Source: Nitrosomonas sp. sh817 (GTDB lineage Bacteria > Pseudomonadota > Gammaproteobacteria > Burkholderiales > Nitrosomonadaceae). From it: a stretch of 64,000 nt of DNA. Shown here in pieces: positions 46,591 through 58,794 of this stretch. The notes beneath the pieces are model-generated. The model was not told the DNA's origin, did no database searches, and saw only the letters and a list, made by a program, of their open reading frames with translations. The translations under genes and the position numbers were made by a program. Numbering within the stretch: position 1 is the first letter of the stretch; each line of letters starts with the position of its first letter. The stretch is taken from assembly GCF_030908545.1 (NCBI RefSeq), contig NZ_CP133083.1, positions 248,001 to 312,000 on the forward strand, read 5' to 3'.

Positions 46591-49500
46591 ATGAGCTATT
46601 CGTTCACAGAGAAAAAACGTATTCGTAAAAGTTTTGCTAAACGGGCAAGCGTCTTACCAATCCCTTTTCTTCTCGCTACTCAGCTCGAGTCTTATGCCAC
46701 ATTCTTGCAAGAAAATGTGGCACCCAATAAACGTTTGAATCACGGCCTGCAGGCGGCTTTTAATTCGATATTTCCAATTGAAAGCCACACTAAGAATGCC
46801 CGCTTGGATTTCATAAGTTATGAGCTAGGGACACCGGTCTTTGATGTGAAGGAATGTCAGCAACGTGGATTGACTTATGCATCCCCGTTACGTGCGCGGG
46901 TAAGACTGACAATAATGGACAAGGAAATATCCAAACCGACCGTCAAGGAAGTCAAGGAACAAGAAGTTTATATGGGCGAGATTCCGTTGATGACTGAGAC
47001 AGGTTCATTTGTCATTAATGGCACGGAGCGAGTGATAGTTTCGCAGTTGCATCGCTCACCAGGTGTATTCTTTGAGCATGATCGCGGTAAAACACACTCT
47101 TCCGGAAAGCTTTTATTTTCTGCAAGAATTATTCCATACCGGGGGTCCTGGCTTGACTTCGAATTTGATCCCAAGGATTGTCTGTATTTCAGGATAGATC
47201 GTCGCCGCAAAATGCCTGTTACAACCTTATTAAAGGCTATTGGTTGTACAGCAGAACAGATATTACAAGAATTTTTTATATTTGATACTTTCCATTTCAA
47301 TGATAAATCCATTCAGTTTGAGCTGGTTCCCGAACGCTTGCGAGGGGAAGTGGCAAGTTTTGATATCCTCACCAAAAATAAAAAATTAATAGTTCAGAAA
47401 GATAAGCGTATTACAGCCAAACATATCCGTGAGATGCAGGAAGCCAAGATTGATCAATTGGAAGTTCCTGAAGATTTTTTGCTGGGAAGAATCCTTGCTC
47501 AGAATATTATCGATAAAGAAACGGGGGAGATCATTGCTTTAGCCAATGATGAAATAACCGAAGAAGCCTTGATTAAGTTAAGAAACTCAAATGTTGGTAA
47601 AATCAATACACTGTATGTAAATGACCTGAATCACGGCGCTTATATTTCGCAAACACTAAGAATTGATGAAACAACCGACGAAATGAATGCTCAGGTTGCT
47701 ATATATCGAATGATGCGACCCGGTGAGCCTCCTACTGAAGAAGCTGTTAAAGCGCTATTTTTTGGATTGTTTTATTCGCCGGAGCGATATGATTTATCAG
47801 TCGTGGGGAGGATGAAGTTTAACCGTAGGGTTGGCAGGACTGAGCTAGCGGGAGAACAGACGCTTTCCAACGAGGATATTATTGCGGTTATAAAAATTTT
47901 GGTCGAGCTGCGCAACGGACGAGGAGAAATCGACGATATCGATCATCTTGGAAATCGGCGCGTGCGTTCAGTGGGAGAGCTAGCTGAAAATCAATTCAGA
48001 GCAGGTTTGGTGCGTGTAGAACGAGCTGTTAAAGAGCGCCTAAGTCAAGCAGAATCAGAGAATCTAATGCCGCACGACTTGATTAATGCCAAACCGGTAT
48101 CGGCAGCTGCGCGGGAATTTTTTGGATCGAGTCAATTATCGCAATTTATGGATCAAACAAATCCGTTATCGGAAGTTACCCATAAGCGGCGTATTTCCGC
48201 ACTAGGACCGGGAGGTTTGACGAGAGAAAGGGCTGGTTTTGAAGTGCGAGACGTGCATCCTACCCATTATGGCCGGGTATGTCCTATTGAAACACCAGAA
48301 GGTCCAAATATTGGACTAATAAATTCACTGGCTTTATACGCACGAACTAATGAATATGGATTTATTGAAACGCCATATAGTAAGGTAAGAAATGGCAGAG
48401 TAACCGAAGAGATTGATTATCTTTCAGCGATTGAGGAAGGTAATTTTATGATTGCACAGGCTAATGCTGAAGTCGATCATGACAATCAGTTAATTAGCGA
48501 CATCGTTTCTTGTCGACACAAAAATGAATTTACGCTTTCTTCTCCAGATCGAATCGAGTATGTCGACGTAGCGCCCGCACAAATTGTATCCGTTGCTGCT
48601 TCACTGATACCCTTTCTGGAACATGATGATGCAAACCGTGCTTTGATGGGATCTAACATGCAACGTCAAGCGGTGCCATGCTTGCGTCCTGAGAAACCGC
48701 TTGTCGGTACTGGAATTGAGCGGGTAGTGGCAGTGCATTCTGGTACTACTGTTAGAGCAAGGCGTGGCGGGATCGTCGATTATGTCGATGCTAGCCGGAT
48801 CGTAGTTCGTGTGCATGATGCAGAAACCCGGGTTGGCGAGGTCGGCGTAGACATTTATAACCTGATTAAATACACACGATCAAATCAGAATACCAATATT
48901 AATCAACGTCCGCTGGTAAAAGTTGGTGACAACATCAGCAGGGATGATGTCATTGCGGATGGTGCCTCCACCGATATGGGGGAATTGGCTTTGGGGCAAA
49001 ATATGCTCGTGGCGTTTATGCCGTGGAATGGTTATAACTTCGAAGACTCAATTCTGATCTCAGAAAGGGTTGTTGCGGAAGATCGCTTTACTTCTATACA
49101 TATCGAGGAATTATCAGTCGTAAGCCGGGATACTAAGCTGGGGACAGAAGAGATAACTGCTGATATACCCAATTTGTCTGAACATCAACTGAGTCGGCTT
49201 GATGAATCGGGTATCGTTTATATCGGCGCAGAAGTAGAAGCGGGCGATGTTTTGGTTGGGAAAGTGACGCCAAAAGGTGAGACACAATTAACCCCTGAAG
49301 AAAAATTGTTGCGTGCAATTTTTGGTGAAAAGGCATCGGATGTAAAAGATACTTCTTTACGGGTTCCATCGGGAATTTCAGGAACTGTGATCGATGTCCA
49401 AGTATTTACCAGAGAAGGTATTGAACGTGATAAACGCGCTCAAAAGATCATCGACGATGAGCTGGTTCGTTACAAAAAGGATTTAGCCGACCAGATGCGC

Positions 49501-50664
49501 ATTGTGGAAGAGGATGCATTTGCGAGACTTGAGCGCTTGTTGGTCGGGAAAATTGCGACAGGTGGACCGAATAAGCTCGGAAAAGGAAAGGAAATCACGA
49601 CCGAGTACTTAAAAAGTTTGGATCCTCACTATTGGTTTGATATTCGACTATCCGATGAGGACGCAAGCATTCAACTTGAACAAGTGCGTGAGAGCATGGC
49701 TCAAAAACGGAAGGCATTTGATGCCGCTTTTGACGAAAAGAAGAAAAAACTTACGCAAGGTGATGAGCTTGCGCCTGGCGTTCAGAAAATGGTCAAGATA
49801 TACATTGCTGTCAAGCGGCGGTTACAGCCAGGCGACAAAATGGCCGGACGGCATGGCAATAAAGGGGTGATTTCCAAGATTGTGCCATTGGAAGACATGC
49901 CTTATATGGCGGATGGAACGCCAGTCGACGTGGTATTAAATCCCTTGGGTGTTCCGTCTAGGATGAATGTCGGTCAAATTCTTGAAGTTCATTTAGGATG
50001 GGCAGCAAAAGGGCTGGGTAAGAAAATCGATGGAATGCTTAAATCACAACGAAATGCGAGTGAAATAAGGGAATTCCTGGATAAAATTTATAACGCGAGT
50101 GGTAAGAAAGAAGACATATCAGGTTTATCAGATGCTGAAATTTTGTCATTAGCAAGCAATTTAATTGAAGGTGTTCCTTTTGCTACACCGGTGTTTGACG
50201 GGGCAACCGAGGATGAAATTAAAAATATGCTGGAACTTGCGGGATTACCCAGATCCGGGCAAGTCACATTGTATGATGGCCGTACCGGAGAAGCTTTTGA
50301 TCGGTCAGTGACGGTCGGATACATGCATGTCTTGAAATTGCATCATTTAGTGGATGATAAGATGCATGCACGTTCGACAGGTCCTTATAGTTTGGTGACT
50401 CAACAACCGCTGGGGGGTAAAGCGCAATTTGGCGGTCAACGTTTCGGTGAGATGGAAGTTTGGGCGCTGGAAGCGTATGGTGCTGCCTATACTCTACAAG
50501 AAATGCTGACAGTGAAGTCGGATGATGTTACCGGTCGTACCAAAGTATATGAAAGTATCGTAAAAGGTGATCATAAGATTGATGCTGGAATGCCGGAATC
50601 ATTTAATGTATTGGTGAAAGAGATACGTTCGCTAGGAATGGATATCGATCTTGAACAACATTGA
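46591..50664 (+). CDS. rpoB: RNA polymerase beta subunit
   Basis: 1357 residues, full length for a betaproteobacterium. The start is [17 protein letters not shown]. The rifampicin region reads [19 protein letters not shown] and [27 protein letters not shown] and [20 protein letters not shown] are active-centre and C-terminal blocks. CGGAGA precedes the ATG. It is separated from rpoC by 96 bases. Confidence 0.98.
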   Translation: MSYSFTEKKRIRKSFAKRASVLPIPFLLATQLESYATFLQENVAPNKRLNHGLQAAFNSIFPIESHTKNARLDFISYELGTPVFDVKECQQRGLTYASPLRARVRLTIMDKEISKPTVKEVKEQEVYMGEIPLMTETGSFVINGTERVIVSQLHRSPGVFFEHDRGKTHSSGKLLFSARIIPYRGSWLDFEFDPKDCLYFRIDRRRKMPVTTLLKAIGCTAEQILQEFFIFDTFHFNDKSIQFELVPERLRGEVASFDILTKNKKLIVQKDKRITAKHIREMQEAKIDQLEVPEDFLLGRILAQNIIDKETGEIIALANDEITEEALIKLRNSNVGKINTLYVNDLNHGAYISQTLRIDETTDEMNAQVAIYRMMRPGEPPTEEAVKALFFGLFYSPERYDLSVVGRMKFNRRVGRTELAGEQTLSNEDIIAVIKILVELRNGRGEIDDIDHLGNRRVRSVGELAENQFRAGLVRVERAVKERLSQAESENLMPHDLINAKPVSAAAREFFGSSQLSQFMDQTNPLSEVTHKRRISALGPGGLTRERAGFEVRDVHPTHYGRVCPIETPEGPNIGLINSLALYARTNEYGFIETPYSKVRNGRVTEEIDYLSAIEEGNFMIAQANAEVDHDNQLISDIVSCRHKNEFTLSSPDRIEYVDVAPAQIVSVAASLIPFLEHDDANRALMGSNMQRQAVPCLRPEKPLVGTGIERVVAVHSGTTVRARRGGIVDYVDASRIVVRVHDAETRVGEVGVDIYNLIKYTRSNQNTNINQRPLVKVGDNISRDDVIADGASTDMGELALGQNMLVAFMPWNGYNFEDSILISERVVAEDRFTSIHIEELSVVSRDTKLGTEEITADIPNLSEHQLSRLDESGIVYIGAEVEAGDVLVGKVTPKGETQLTPEEKLLRAIFGEKASDVKDTSLRVPSGISGTVIDVQVFTREGIERDKRAQKIIDDELVRYKKDLADQMRIVEEDAFARLERLLVGKIATGGPNKLGKGKEITTEYLKSLDPHYWFDIRLSDEDASIQLEQVRESMAQKRKAFDAAFDEKKKKLTQGDELAPGVQKMVKIYIAVKRRLQPGDKMAGRHGNKGVISKIVPLEDMPYMADGTPVDVVLNPLGVPSRMNVGQILEVHLGWAAKGLGKKIDGMLKSQRNASEIREFLDKIYNASGKKEDISGLSDAEILSLASNLIEGVPFATPVFDGATEDEIKNMLELAGLPRSGQVTLYDGRTGEAFDRSVTVGYMHVLKLHHLVDDKMHARSTGPYSLVTQQPLGGKAQFGGQRFGEMEVWALEAYGAAYTLQEMLTVKSDDVTGRTKVYESIVKGDHKIDAGMPESFNVLVKEIRSLGMDIDLEQH

Positions 50665-50760
50665 TATTTCTGAATTCAGAAAGTAGGTTGAAGTTTCAAC
50701 CGGTTGTTCATGCCTTTTTATTATGAGTTGATAGCCCCCTGATTTTTACAGGAGTGACGA

Positions 50761-53700
50761 ATGAAAGCACTGCTAGATTTATTTAAACAAGTTACCTATA
50801 AAGAAGAGTTTGATGCCATCAAAATCGGGCTTGCTTCTCCAGAAAAAATTCGTTCTTGGTCATATGGAGAAGTAAAAAAACCGGAAACGATTAATTATCG
50901 TACTTTTAAACCGGAAAGAGACGGGCTGTTTTGTGCCAAGATTTTTGGTCCTGTCAAGGATTATGAATGCTTGTGCGGAAAGTATAAACGCTTGAAGCAC
51001 CGCGGGGTGATTTGCGAGAAATGTGGCGTTGAAGTGACATTATCGAAAGTGCGGCGTGAACGGATGGGACATATTGAGTTGGCGTCACCGGTGTCGCATA
51101 TCTGGTTCTTGAAATCACTGCCATCCCGTTTAGGTATGGTATTGGATATGACGTTGCGCGATATCGAAAGAGTTCTCTATTTTGAAGCGTATGTCGTTAC
51201 AGATCCTGGCCTAACAACCTTAACGCGCTGCCAGTTGCTTACTGAAGAGGATTATCTGATCAAAACCGAAGAATACGGGGATGATTTCAGTGCCAGCATG
51301 GGCGCAGAAGGAATTCGTGATTTGTTGGGTAACCTCGATATCCCTGTCGAGATAGAAAATCTTCGGCGCGAGATGGACTCGACCGGCTCTGAAACGAAGA
51401 TTAAGAAAATCTCGAAACGTTTAAAGCTACTTGAAGCGTTTAATAAATCAGGGATTAAACCGCAGTGGATGATCTTGACAGTTTTGCCTGTTTTACCGCC
51501 AGACCTGCGTCCGTTGGTGCCTTTGGATGGTGGACGGTTTGCAACTTCGGATTTGAATGATTTATATCGGCGTGTAATCAATCGAAATAATCGATTGAAG
51601 CGGTTGCTTGAATTAAAAGCTCCTGAAATTATTGTTCGCAACGAAAAACGCATGTTGCAAGAGGCTGTGGATTCATTACTGGATAATGGTCGCCGGGGTA
51701 AAGCGATGACCGGGGCTAATAAACGTGCGCTTAAATCCCTCGCCGATATGATCAAAGGAAAAGGTGGTCGTTTTCGTCAGAATCTGCTTGGTAAGCGGGT
51801 TGATTACTCCGGACGTTCTGTCATCGTTGTCGGGCCGCAGCTGAAACTTCACCAGTGTGGATTGCCCAAGAAAATGGCGTTGGAGTTATTCAAACCGTTT
51901 ATCTTTAATAAACTCGAAATAATGGGAATTGCCAGCACCATAAAAGCCGCGAAACGTGAAGTTGAAAATGAAAGTCCGGTGGTGTGGGATATCCTCGAAG
52001 ATGTCATCCGCGAACATCCGGTCATGCTGAACAGAGCGCCTACCCTACATCGGCTGGGTATTCAGGCATTTGAACCGGTTCTGGTTGAGGGTAAAGCGAT
52101 TCAACTGCATCCCTTAGTGTGTGCAGCTTTTAACGCAGACTTTGACGGTGACCAGATGGCTGTTCATGTTCCGCTTTCGCTGGAAGCGCAAATGGAATGC
52201 CGCACGTTGATGATGTCGACAAATAATGTGTTATCTCCAGCGAATGGAGAGCCGATTATTGTACCTTCGCAAGATATTGTATTGGGATTGTACTATTTAA
52301 CGCGTGAGAAAGTCGGCGCACGCGGGGAAGGGATGCTTTTCCAGAATTTTAGCGAGGTATCGCGTGCCTATGAAAGTAGAAATGTCGAATTGAACGCGAA
52401 AATCACGGTCAGAATTAAAGAAAACGATACGAATGCTGATGGCGAGCGTTGTGAAAAAATTACACGATATGAAACGACTGTGGGGCGGACATTATTATTT
52501 GAAATTTTTCCTCCCGGCTTGCCATTTTCATTACTTAATAAAACGCTCAAGAAAAAAGAAATCTCAAAACTCATTAATGCGAGTTTCAGGCGTTGCGGAT
52601 TGCGTGAAACAGTCATTTTTGCAGATAAGTTGATGTATGCGGGCTTCAGCTATGCGACACGGGCTGGTATTTCAATTTGTGCGGATGATATGTTAGTACC
52701 GACCCAGAAAGGAGAAATAATTGCCTCGGCTGAAAAAGAAGTTAAAGAGATTGAGGGGCAATATACTTCTGGCTTAGTAACGCAAGGCGAACGTTATAAC
52801 AAGGTCGTCGATATCTGGGGGCGAGCGGGTGATCAAGTTGCCAAGGCCATGATGAATCAGCTAGGTGTTGAACCGGTGATAGATCAGGCAAGCGGCAAAG
52901 TACATCTCGGAGAAGATGGCAAGCAACTGACGCAAGAGTCATTCAATTCGATATATATGATGGCCGATTCCGGGGCGCGCGGTTCTGCGGCGCAGATACG
53001 TCAATTGTCTGGGATGCGTGGATTGATGGCAAAGCCGGATGGCTCGATCATTGAGACGCCGATTACTGCTAATTTCCGGGAAGGTTTAAATGTTTTGCAG
53101 TATTTTATTTCGACTCATGGCGCACGCAAGGGTCTAGCGGATACTGCGCTCAAGACAGCTAATTCGGGGTATTTGACCAGGCGTTTAGTCGATGTTACTC
53201 AGGATCTGGTAGTAACTGAAGAAGATTGCGACACCGGTAATGGTGTCGTCATGAAAGCGCTTGTCGAAGGTGGCGAGATCATTGAAGCTTTGAGGGAAAG
53301 GATCCTTGGTCGAGTTGTAGTAAGTGATGTGATCAATCCAGAAAACCAGGAAGTCGTATTTTCAGCCGGTGTTTTGCTTGATGAAGAAGCGGTTGAGATG
53401 ATCGAAGCGCTCGGCATTGACGAAGTGAAGGTTCGTACGCCGTTGACGTGTGAAACGCGTTTTGGATTGTGTGCAAAATGTTATGGCCGGGATCTGGGAC
53501 GCGGAACTCCTGTCAATGTCGGTGAAGCGGTTGGCGTAATCGCAGCACAATCCATCGGCGAGCCAGGTACGCAATTAACAATGCGTACCTTTCACATTGG
53601 TGGGGCTGCGTCAAGAACTGCGGTAGTTAGCCAGGTTGAAAGCAAATCGAGTGGAACGGTGCATTATTCATCGACGATGCGTTATGTAACGAACGCCCAA

Positions 53701-54963
53701 AATGAATTGATTGCCATTTCGCGAAGCGGTGAAATTATTATACAAGATGAGAATGGTCGCGAACGTGAAAGGCATAAAGCTTCCTATGGAGCGACACTGT
53801 TAGTTCGTAACGGTGAAACAGTTAAAGCGGGGCAGATATTAACAACGTGGGATCCCCACACTCGTCCGATTATTACGGAATACGCCGGGAAAGTGCGTTT
53901 TGAGAACGTGGAGGAAGGTGTCACTGTTGCTAAGCAAATTGATGAAGTAACTGGTTTATCTACATTAGTGGTCATTGACCCGAAACGTCGCGGCGTTACC
54001 CAATCAAAAGGATTGCGTCCTTTGGTTAAGTTTCTGGACGATGACGGTAATGAAATCAAAATGGTCGGCAGCAATCAATCCGTAAGCATTACCTTTCAGA
54101 TTGGTTGTATTATTACAGTAAGAGATGGTCAACAAGTTAGTGTTGGTGAGGTGCTGGCTAGAATTCCTCAGGAAACTTCAAAAACAAGAGATATCACCGG
54201 TGGTTTGCCTCGCGTTGCAGAACTGTTTGAAGCAAGATCACCAAAAGATGCCGGCATGCTGGCAGAGGTGACTGGGATAGTTTCTTTCGGAAAAGATACC
54301 AAAGGGAAACAACGTTTGATTATCACTGATCTTGAAGGAGTTACGCACGAATACTTGATTCCGAAAGATAAACACGTAATGGCTCACGATGGACAAGTCG
54401 TCAATAAGGGGGAAATCATCGTTGATGGTCCTGCCGATCCACGTGACATCCTAAGATTACAAGGGGTAGAAGCATTAGCACGCTATATCACCGATGAAGT
54501 TCAAGATGTATATAGGCTTCAAGGTGTCAGGATTAATGATAAACATATTGAAGTTATCGTGCGTCAGATGCTTAGACGCGTTCAGGTAGTAAACCCCGGA
54601 GATTCGTCGTTTATTCCTGGCGAACAGGTTGAGCGTGCGGATTTACTGATTGAAAATGAGCGATTGATTGCCGAAAAGAAATTGCCGGCTACCTATGAAT
54701 TTATGCTGCTTGGTATTACAAAAGCATCCTTGTCTACAGATTCATTTATTTCAGCAGCTTCCTTCCAGGAAACAACTCGCGTATTGACTGAAGCTGCGAT
54801 TATGGGCAAAAAAGACGAGCTACGCGGCCTGAAAGAGAATGTGATAGTTGGTAGACTGGTGCCGGCTGGCACAGGATTAACGTTTCATAGCAAACGTAAG
54901 AATCAAATTAAAACAGCGGAATTTGGATTTGAATCGAATGTGTCAATCGATAGCGCCGTTTAG
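50761..54963 (+). CDS. rpoC: RNA polymerase beta' subunit
   Basis: 1400 residues. The first zinc site is [19 protein letters not shown]. The catalytic magnesium loop is [12 protein letters not shown]. The second zinc site is [16 protein letters not shown]. The bridge-helix and trigger-loop region follows ([34 protein letters not shown] style). AGGAGTGACGA precedes the ATG. No rpsL-rpsG-fusA genes follow; the hao cluster begins instead, 178 bases after the stop. Confidence 0.98.
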   Translation: MKALLDLFKQVTYKEEFDAIKIGLASPEKIRSWSYGEVKKPETINYRTFKPERDGLFCAKIFGPVKDYECLCGKYKRLKHRGVICEKCGVEVTLSKVRRERMGHIELASPVSHIWFLKSLPSRLGMVLDMTLRDIERVLYFEAYVVTDPGLTTLTRCQLLTEEDYLIKTEEYGDDFSASMGAEGIRDLLGNLDIPVEIENLRREMDSTGSETKIKKISKRLKLLEAFNKSGIKPQWMILTVLPVLPPDLRPLVPLDGGRFATSDLNDLYRRVINRNNRLKRLLELKAPEIIVRNEKRMLQEAVDSLLDNGRRGKAMTGANKRALKSLADMIKGKGGRFRQNLLGKRVDYSGRSVIVVGPQLKLHQCGLPKKMALELFKPFIFNKLEIMGIASTIKAAKREVENESPVVWDILEDVIREHPVMLNRAPTLHRLGIQAFEPVLVEGKAIQLHPLVCAAFNADFDGDQMAVHVPLSLEAQMECRTLMMSTNNVLSPANGEPIIVPSQDIVLGLYYLTREKVGARGEGMLFQNFSEVSRAYESRNVELNAKITVRIKENDTNADGERCEKITRYETTVGRTLLFEIFPPGLPFSLLNKTLKKKEISKLINASFRRCGLRETVIFADKLMYAGFSYATRAGISICADDMLVPTQKGEIIASAEKEVKEIEGQYTSGLVTQGERYNKVVDIWGRAGDQVAKAMMNQLGVEPVIDQASGKVHLGEDGKQLTQESFNSIYMMADSGARGSAAQIRQLSGMRGLMAKPDGSIIETPITANFREGLNVLQYFISTHGARKGLADTALKTANSGYLTRRLVDVTQDLVVTEEDCDTGNGVVMKALVEGGEIIEALRERILGRVVVSDVINPENQEVVFSAGVLLDEEAVEMIEALGIDEVKVRTPLTCETRFGLCAKCYGRDLGRGTPVNVGEAVGVIAAQSIGEPGTQLTMRTFHIGGAASRTAVVSQVESKSSGTVHYSSTMRYVTNAQNELIAISRSGEIIIQDENGRERERHKASYGATLLVRNGETVKAGQILTTWDPHTRPIITEYAGKVRFENVEEGVTVAKQIDEVTGLSTLVVIDPKRRGVTQSKGLRPLVKFLDDDGNEIKMVGSNQSVSITFQIGCIITVRDGQQVSVGEVLARIPQETSKTRDITGGLPRVAELFEARSPKDAGMLAEVTGIVSFGKDTKGKQRLIITDLEGVTHEYLIPKDKHVMAHDGQVVNKGEIIVDGPADPRDILRLQGVEALARYITDEVQDVYRLQGVRINDKHIEVIVRQMLRRVQVVNPGDSSFIPGEQVERADLLIENERLIAEKKLPATYEFMLLGITKASLSTDSFISAASFQETTRVLTEAAIMGKKDELRGLKENVIVGRLVPAGTGLTFHSKRKNQIKTAEFGFESNVSIDSAV

Positions 54964-55002
54964 AGACTGTTAATCGAATCCTTTTGGATTTAGTTAAAAA
55001 TC

Positions 55003-55031
55003 TTGACAGCAGGTGGATGACTCAGTAGTCT
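55003..55031 (+). promoter_or_regulatory. Probable promoter of the hao cluster
   Basis: TTGACA (55003-55008) is a perfect -35, and 17 bases later TAGTCT (55026-55031) is a weak -10, three of six matches. It lies between rpoC and hao, giving a leader of about 100 bases. From about 55060 the leader is nearly all purine and ends with AGGAG seven bases before the hao ATG. Confidence 0.5.
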
Positions 55032-55118
55032 AGGGGACGAGCCCTGAGAGGGGTCAAGGATTAGGAAGACCGAGTAGTTAATAACAAGAAGAAGATGGGA
55101 AGGAAAGGAGAAAGAAAG

Positions 55119-55145
55119 ATGGAAAACCAAAGGAGAGAGAGATGA
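55119..55145 (+). other. Eight-codon upstream ORF overlapping the hao start
   Basis: ATG 55119 opens MENQRRER and stops at TGA 55143-55145, overlapping the hao ATG as ATGA. It lacks a strong ribosome-binding site of its own except the purine-rich leader. It may be chance in an A/G-only tract, or a coupling peptide for hao. Confidence 0.25.
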
Positions 55146-56857
55146 ATGCCAAGAGCTGGCTGAAGAGAGGGGCGCTGATGTTAGGGCTCGTGATAGCAGG
55201 GGGATTGCAAGCGGGGAACATACCGACTGTGCCGAACGAGCTGTACGAAGCGCTGAAGCTGGATCGGGAGAAGGTATCGCCGAAGGAATTATATGAAGCG
55301 GTAGTGAAGCGTTACAAGGATCCTGAACAAGGAGCTGGGCGCGGCACACTGGCGCAATACTGGGAACCGATACCGTACGGGATTTATTTAGACCCGGCTA
55401 CATTTTACAAATCACCGACCACGAACAAAGAAATAGCGAGCCGTAAGGAATGCGTGGAATGCCATACGGATGAATCACCGGTGTGGGTACAAGCATGGAA
55501 GCGCAGCACCCATGCGAACTTGGACAAGGTGCGTAACTTAAAACCGAGCGATCCGACTTTTTACAAGAAAGCCAAACTGGAAGAAGTAGAAAAGAACCTT
55601 CGTTCGATGGGCAAACTGGCGGAAGGCGAGAACCTGAAAGAAGTCGGCTGTATCGACTGTCACGTAGAACCGAACGCGAAGAAAAAAGCGGATCACACCA
55701 AAGACATCATCATGCCGACAGCGGATGTATGCGGCACCTGCCACTTGGCGGAATTTGTCGAACGTGAATCGGAAAGAGACACGATGATCTGGCCGCATGA
55801 CCAATGGCCGGATGGACGTCCATCGCACGCGCTGGACTACAAAGCCAACGTAGAGACCACGGTATGGGCGGCGATGCCACAACGAGAAGTAGCGGAAGGC
55901 TGCTCGATGTGCCACACCAACCAAAACAAATGTGACTCCTGCCACACCCGCCACGAATTCTCGGCAGCGGAATCGCGCAAACCGGAAGCCTGTGCTACCT
56001 GTCATAGCGGTGTAGACCACAACAACTGGGAAGCGTATTCGATGTCCAAGCACGGCAAGATGGTATCGATGCTGGGCGACAAATGGAACTGGGAAGCACC
56101 GCTGAAAGACGCCTATGCAGTAGGTGGACAAAACGCACCGACCTGTGCGGGCTGCCACATGGAATACGAAGGCGAATACAGCCATAACATGGTAAGAAAG
56201 ATCCGCTGGGCAAACTATCCGTTTGTACCGGGCATAGCGGAAAACATCAGAAGCGAATGGTCGGAAGCGCGATTGGACTCATGGGTAGTCACCTGTACCC
56301 AATGCCACTCCGAACGTTTTGCACGCTCCTACCTGGAACTGATGGACAAAGGCACCCTGGAAGGGCTGGCGAAATACCAGGAAGCCAACGCAATCGTCCA
56401 TCAACTGTATAAAGAAGGCCTGTTAACAGGACAAAAAACCAACCGTCCTGCACCACCGGCACCGGAAAAAGAAGGTTACGCTTACTTTGCGCAACTGTTC
56501 TGGTCGAAAGGCAACAGCCCAGCGGCGATCGAGCTGAAAGTACTGGAAATGCACGAAAACGACCTGGCCAAGATGCACGTAGGACTGGCGCACGTCAACC
56601 CAGGTGGATGGACTTACACCGAAGGTTGGGGACCGATCAACCGCGCGTATGTTGAAATTCAAGACGAAAACACCCGCATCCGTGAAATGGTTGCACTGCA
56701 AGAACGTGTTAAAAATCTTGAAAACAAGAAAACCAGCTTACTCGACTTAGACGGCACAGCAGAGAAAATCTCTCTGGGCGGTTTAGGTGGTGGCATGCTA
56801 CTGGCCGGAACACTGGCACTGGCAGGCTGGCGCAGACGTAAGCAAAGCGAAGCTTGA
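55142..56857 (+). CDS. hao: Hydroxylamine oxidoreductase
   Basis: 571 residues. The signal peptide is about residues 1-25 (ending LQAG). Eight CxxCH motifs are visible: CVECH, CIDCH, CGTCH, CSMCH, CDSCH, CATCH, CAGCH and CTQCH, for seven c-haems and P460. In [11 protein letters not shown] the Tyr at 492 equals Tyr467 of mature HAO from N. europaea, recalled from memory, which cross-links to the P460 haem of a neighbouring subunit. A C-terminal helix (about 546-563) with an Arg/Lys tail would anchor it. It oxidises hydroxylamine in the periplasm, releasing four electrons to c554. AGGAG precedes the ATG. Codon use is more GC-rich than in rpoBC. Confidence 0.98.
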   Translation: MNAKSWLKRGALMLGLVIAGGLQAGNIPTVPNELYEALKLDREKVSPKELYEAVVKRYKDPEQGAGRGTLAQYWEPIPYGIYLDPATFYKSPTTNKEIASRKECVECHTDESPVWVQAWKRSTHANLDKVRNLKPSDPTFYKKAKLEEVEKNLRSMGKLAEGENLKEVGCIDCHVEPNAKKKADHTKDIIMPTADVCGTCHLAEFVERESERDTMIWPHDQWPDGRPSHALDYKANVETTVWAAMPQREVAEGCSMCHTNQNKCDSCHTRHEFSAAESRKPEACATCHSGVDHNNWEAYSMSKHGKMVSMLGDKWNWEAPLKDAYAVGGQNAPTCAGCHMEYEGEYSHNMVRKIRWANYPFVPGIAENIRSEWSEARLDSWVVTCTQCHSERFARSYLELMDKGTLEGLAKYQEANAIVHQLYKEGLLTGQKTNRPAPPAPEKEGYAYFAQLFWSKGNSPAAIELKVLEMHENDLAKMHVGLAHVNPGGWTYTEGWGPINRAYVEIQDENTRIREMVALQERVKNLENKKTSLLDLDGTAEKISLGGLGGGMLLAGTLALAGWRRRKQSEA

Positions 56858-57885
56858 TAGGCGCTGACACGACAGATCGCACTACCAAAGTAGTGCGATC
56901 GGGAGACAAGCTGCTCCCGTCATTAGGGATACTCCTGGTGACGGGAGGTTTGCTTTTGTTAGGCTGGTTTGCCTATCTTTGGTTTAAACCGATACCGGCG
57001 CCTTACCAATACCAACTGATAGCGGAAGGCGATGTGCAAAAATTCGGCAAAATGGGGCTGGAAGACTGGCCTGAGCTGAAGCTAAGCGAATACAAAGTCA
57101 AAGCGGAAGGAATCGACAAACCGATCGCGGAATTTATCGTCGCCCAACAAAACGCTGAGCCCCCGGTATTGATTTACTGGAAGAACAGCACCAACGAAGT
57201 ACTCTATAACTTCGACCGCAAGCCATCGGAACTGACGGTACTGGCAACCGCAATCAGCAAATACGCACCGAAAGACGCATTGATACTCAGCTGGTGGGAC
57301 ACCTCACGGCAAATCAAACTGCTCACCGGACGCGACACCTTTTTTACCAGCCACCTGAACGAACCGCTCATGATACCGGTACCCTGGCTGGAACAAAGTG
57401 AAGCGATAAGGGCGTATGAAAAACAATTCTGGGAAAGCAAACCCGACGCCAAAGAACTGGAACGCTTCAAACAATTCAGCGGGGCACTAGCGGCGCCAGC
57501 GGAAGAAGGCATCAAACAACTGCGGCAACTGATAGGATCCGACCGGGAAACCTACCTGATCGTACACGTAACCGACTTATACAAACTGGGACTCATGTAC
57601 CCGGAAGAAATTGGCGTCGCCTATCAAAACTTCCCGATGACAGGCAACATGCACGGCCTGATCAACCAAATGAAAGTACAGGTGAAGGAGAACAACTTTG
57701 ACACCTACACCCTGCAATCGTTGTCGGACAATGAAATCCGGGTATTCTTCCTAAGCGACGAAAAGAGCAGCCAAACACTGCTGGCCAGAATGTTGCCGTT
57801 TGTAGACAAACCAGCACCGACAGAACTGGAACTGGCGCAGCTGATCTATCAACAAGGCGGCTACTGGGTATACAAACTGCCGTAG
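56854..57885 (+). CDS. haoB: HaoB, membrane protein of the hao cluster
   Basis: 343 residues. The likely start is TTG 56854, overlapping the hao stop as TTGA; no nearby ATG exists and a GTG in KVVRSG is an alternative. One membrane helix (about 22-44, [21 protein letters not shown]) is followed by a large, probably periplasmic domain with no haem motif. It corresponds to orf2 between hao and cycA in ammonia oxidisers. Its exact role is unknown; a function in HAO assembly or placement is inferred. Composition is like hao. Confidence 0.88.
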   Translation: MIGADTTDRTTKVVRSGDKLLPSLGILLVTGGLLLLGWFAYLWFKPIPAPYQYQLIAEGDVQKFGKMGLEDWPELKLSEYKVKAEGIDKPIAEFIVAQQNAEPPVLIYWKNSTNEVLYNFDRKPSELTVLATAISKYAPKDALILSWWDTSRQIKLLTGRDTFFTSHLNEPLMIPVPWLEQSEAIRAYEKQFWESKPDAKELERFKQFSGALAAPAEEGIKQLRQLIGSDRETYLIVHVTDLYKLGLMYPEEIGVAYQNFPMTGNMHGLINQMKVQVKENNFDTYTLQSLSDNEIRVFFLSDEKSSQTLLARMLPFVDKPAPTELELAQLIYQQGGYWVYKLP

Positions 57886-57910
57886 AGAACAGCAAGGACT
57901 CAGGGAACAC

Positions 57911-57940
57911 AAAAGAACGCAAAAGAACGCAAAAGAACGC
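57911..57940 (+). repeat. Three tandem copies of a 10-base repeat
   Basis: AAAAGAACGC occurs three times head to tail in the haoB-cycA spacer. The unit length is close to one helical turn. The origin may be slippage. The spacer (57886-58080) has no ORF. Confidence 0.85.
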
Positions 57941-58050
57941 AAAGAAAGTACAACACCGGCACAACAAAAAAGGCGCAAAGCGGCCACATAGTCATTTACA
58001 CAAACGGACGATAGCGTACAATACGAAGCCATCGGAATTGGATTAAAAAA

Positions 58051-58071
58051 GCATAAAGCATAAAGCATAAA
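58051..58071 (+). repeat. Three tandem copies of a 7-base repeat before the cycA ribosome-binding site
   Basis: GCATAAA occurs three times and runs directly into GGAGGAAGG and the cycA ATG at 58081. A change in copy number would alter the leader length but not the Shine-Dalgarno spacing. Confidence 0.85.
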
Positions 58072-58080
58072 GGAGGAAGG

Positions 58081-58794
58081 ATGAAACACCCGATCGCATA
58101 CATACTATCAATATTGGCAGCGGCATTATTTTCCAGTGCGGCACTGGCGGATTTTGAAGGACGCACCAAATGCAGCTCCTGCCACAAATCGCAAGCGAAA
58201 TCCTGGAAAGACACCGCGCATGCCAAAGCGATGGAATCATTAAAGCCTGGCGCCCGCAAAGAAGCCAAGATCAAAGCGAAGCTGGATCCGGACAAAGACT
58301 ACACGCAAGATAAAGACTGCGTAGGCTGTCACGTTGACGGCTGGGGTAAGAAAGGCGGCTACACCATTGAAACAGCGAAAAAGCCGCTCGCGGCGGTTGG
58401 CTGTGAATCCTGTCATGGCGGCGGCAAGAACTACCGAGGAGATCACCGCAAAGCAGGTCAAGCATTTGAAAGCAAAGGCACCACCACACAGCGTAAAGTG
58501 GTTGCAGACAAAGGACAAGACTTTCATTTTGAAGAAGCCTGTGCAGCCTGTCACTTAAACTACGAAGGTTCACCGTGGAAAGGCGCGAAAGCACCGTACA
58601 CACCGTTCACACCGGAAGTAGACGCGAAATACAAGTTTGACTTTGACAAGATGGTCAAAGACGTCAAAGCGATGCACGAACACTACAAACTGGACGGCAC
58701 TTTCGTAGGCGAACCGAAATTCAAGTATCACGATGAATTCCAAGCAAGCGCCAAGGAAAAAACAGCGGACAAAAAAGGTAAAGGGAAAGAGTAA
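58081..58794 (+). CDS. cycA: Cytochrome c554, electron acceptor of HAO
   Basis: 237 residues. A signal peptide ends near SSAALA, before DFEGRTKC. Four CxxCH motifs bind haem: CSSCH (from Cys31), CVGCH, CESCH and CAACH. The C-terminus is Lys-rich (TADKKGKGKE). It takes electrons from HAO in the periplasm and passes them to cM552. GGAGGAAGG is directly before the ATG. The stop overlaps the cycB start by one base. Confidence 0.97.
   Translation: MKHPIAYILSILAAALFSSAALADFEGRTKCSSCHKSQAKSWKDTAHAKAMESLKPGARKEAKIKAKLDPDKDYTQDKDCVGCHVDGWGKKGGYTIETAKKPLAAVGCESCHGGGKNYRGDHRKAGQAFESKGTTTQRKVVADKGQDFHFEEACAACHLNYEGSPWKGAKAPYTPFTPEVDAKYKFDFDKMVKDVKAMHEHYKLDGTFVGEPKFKYHDEFQASAKEKTADKKGKGKE

Noticed and set aside
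54964..55002. Terminator after rpoC (AATCC-TTTT-GGATT)
   Set aside because: The stem is only five bases with no adequate T-tract.
55538..56185. 215-codon minus-strand frame inside hao
   Set aside because: Antisense shadow of the hao coding region; hao is certain.
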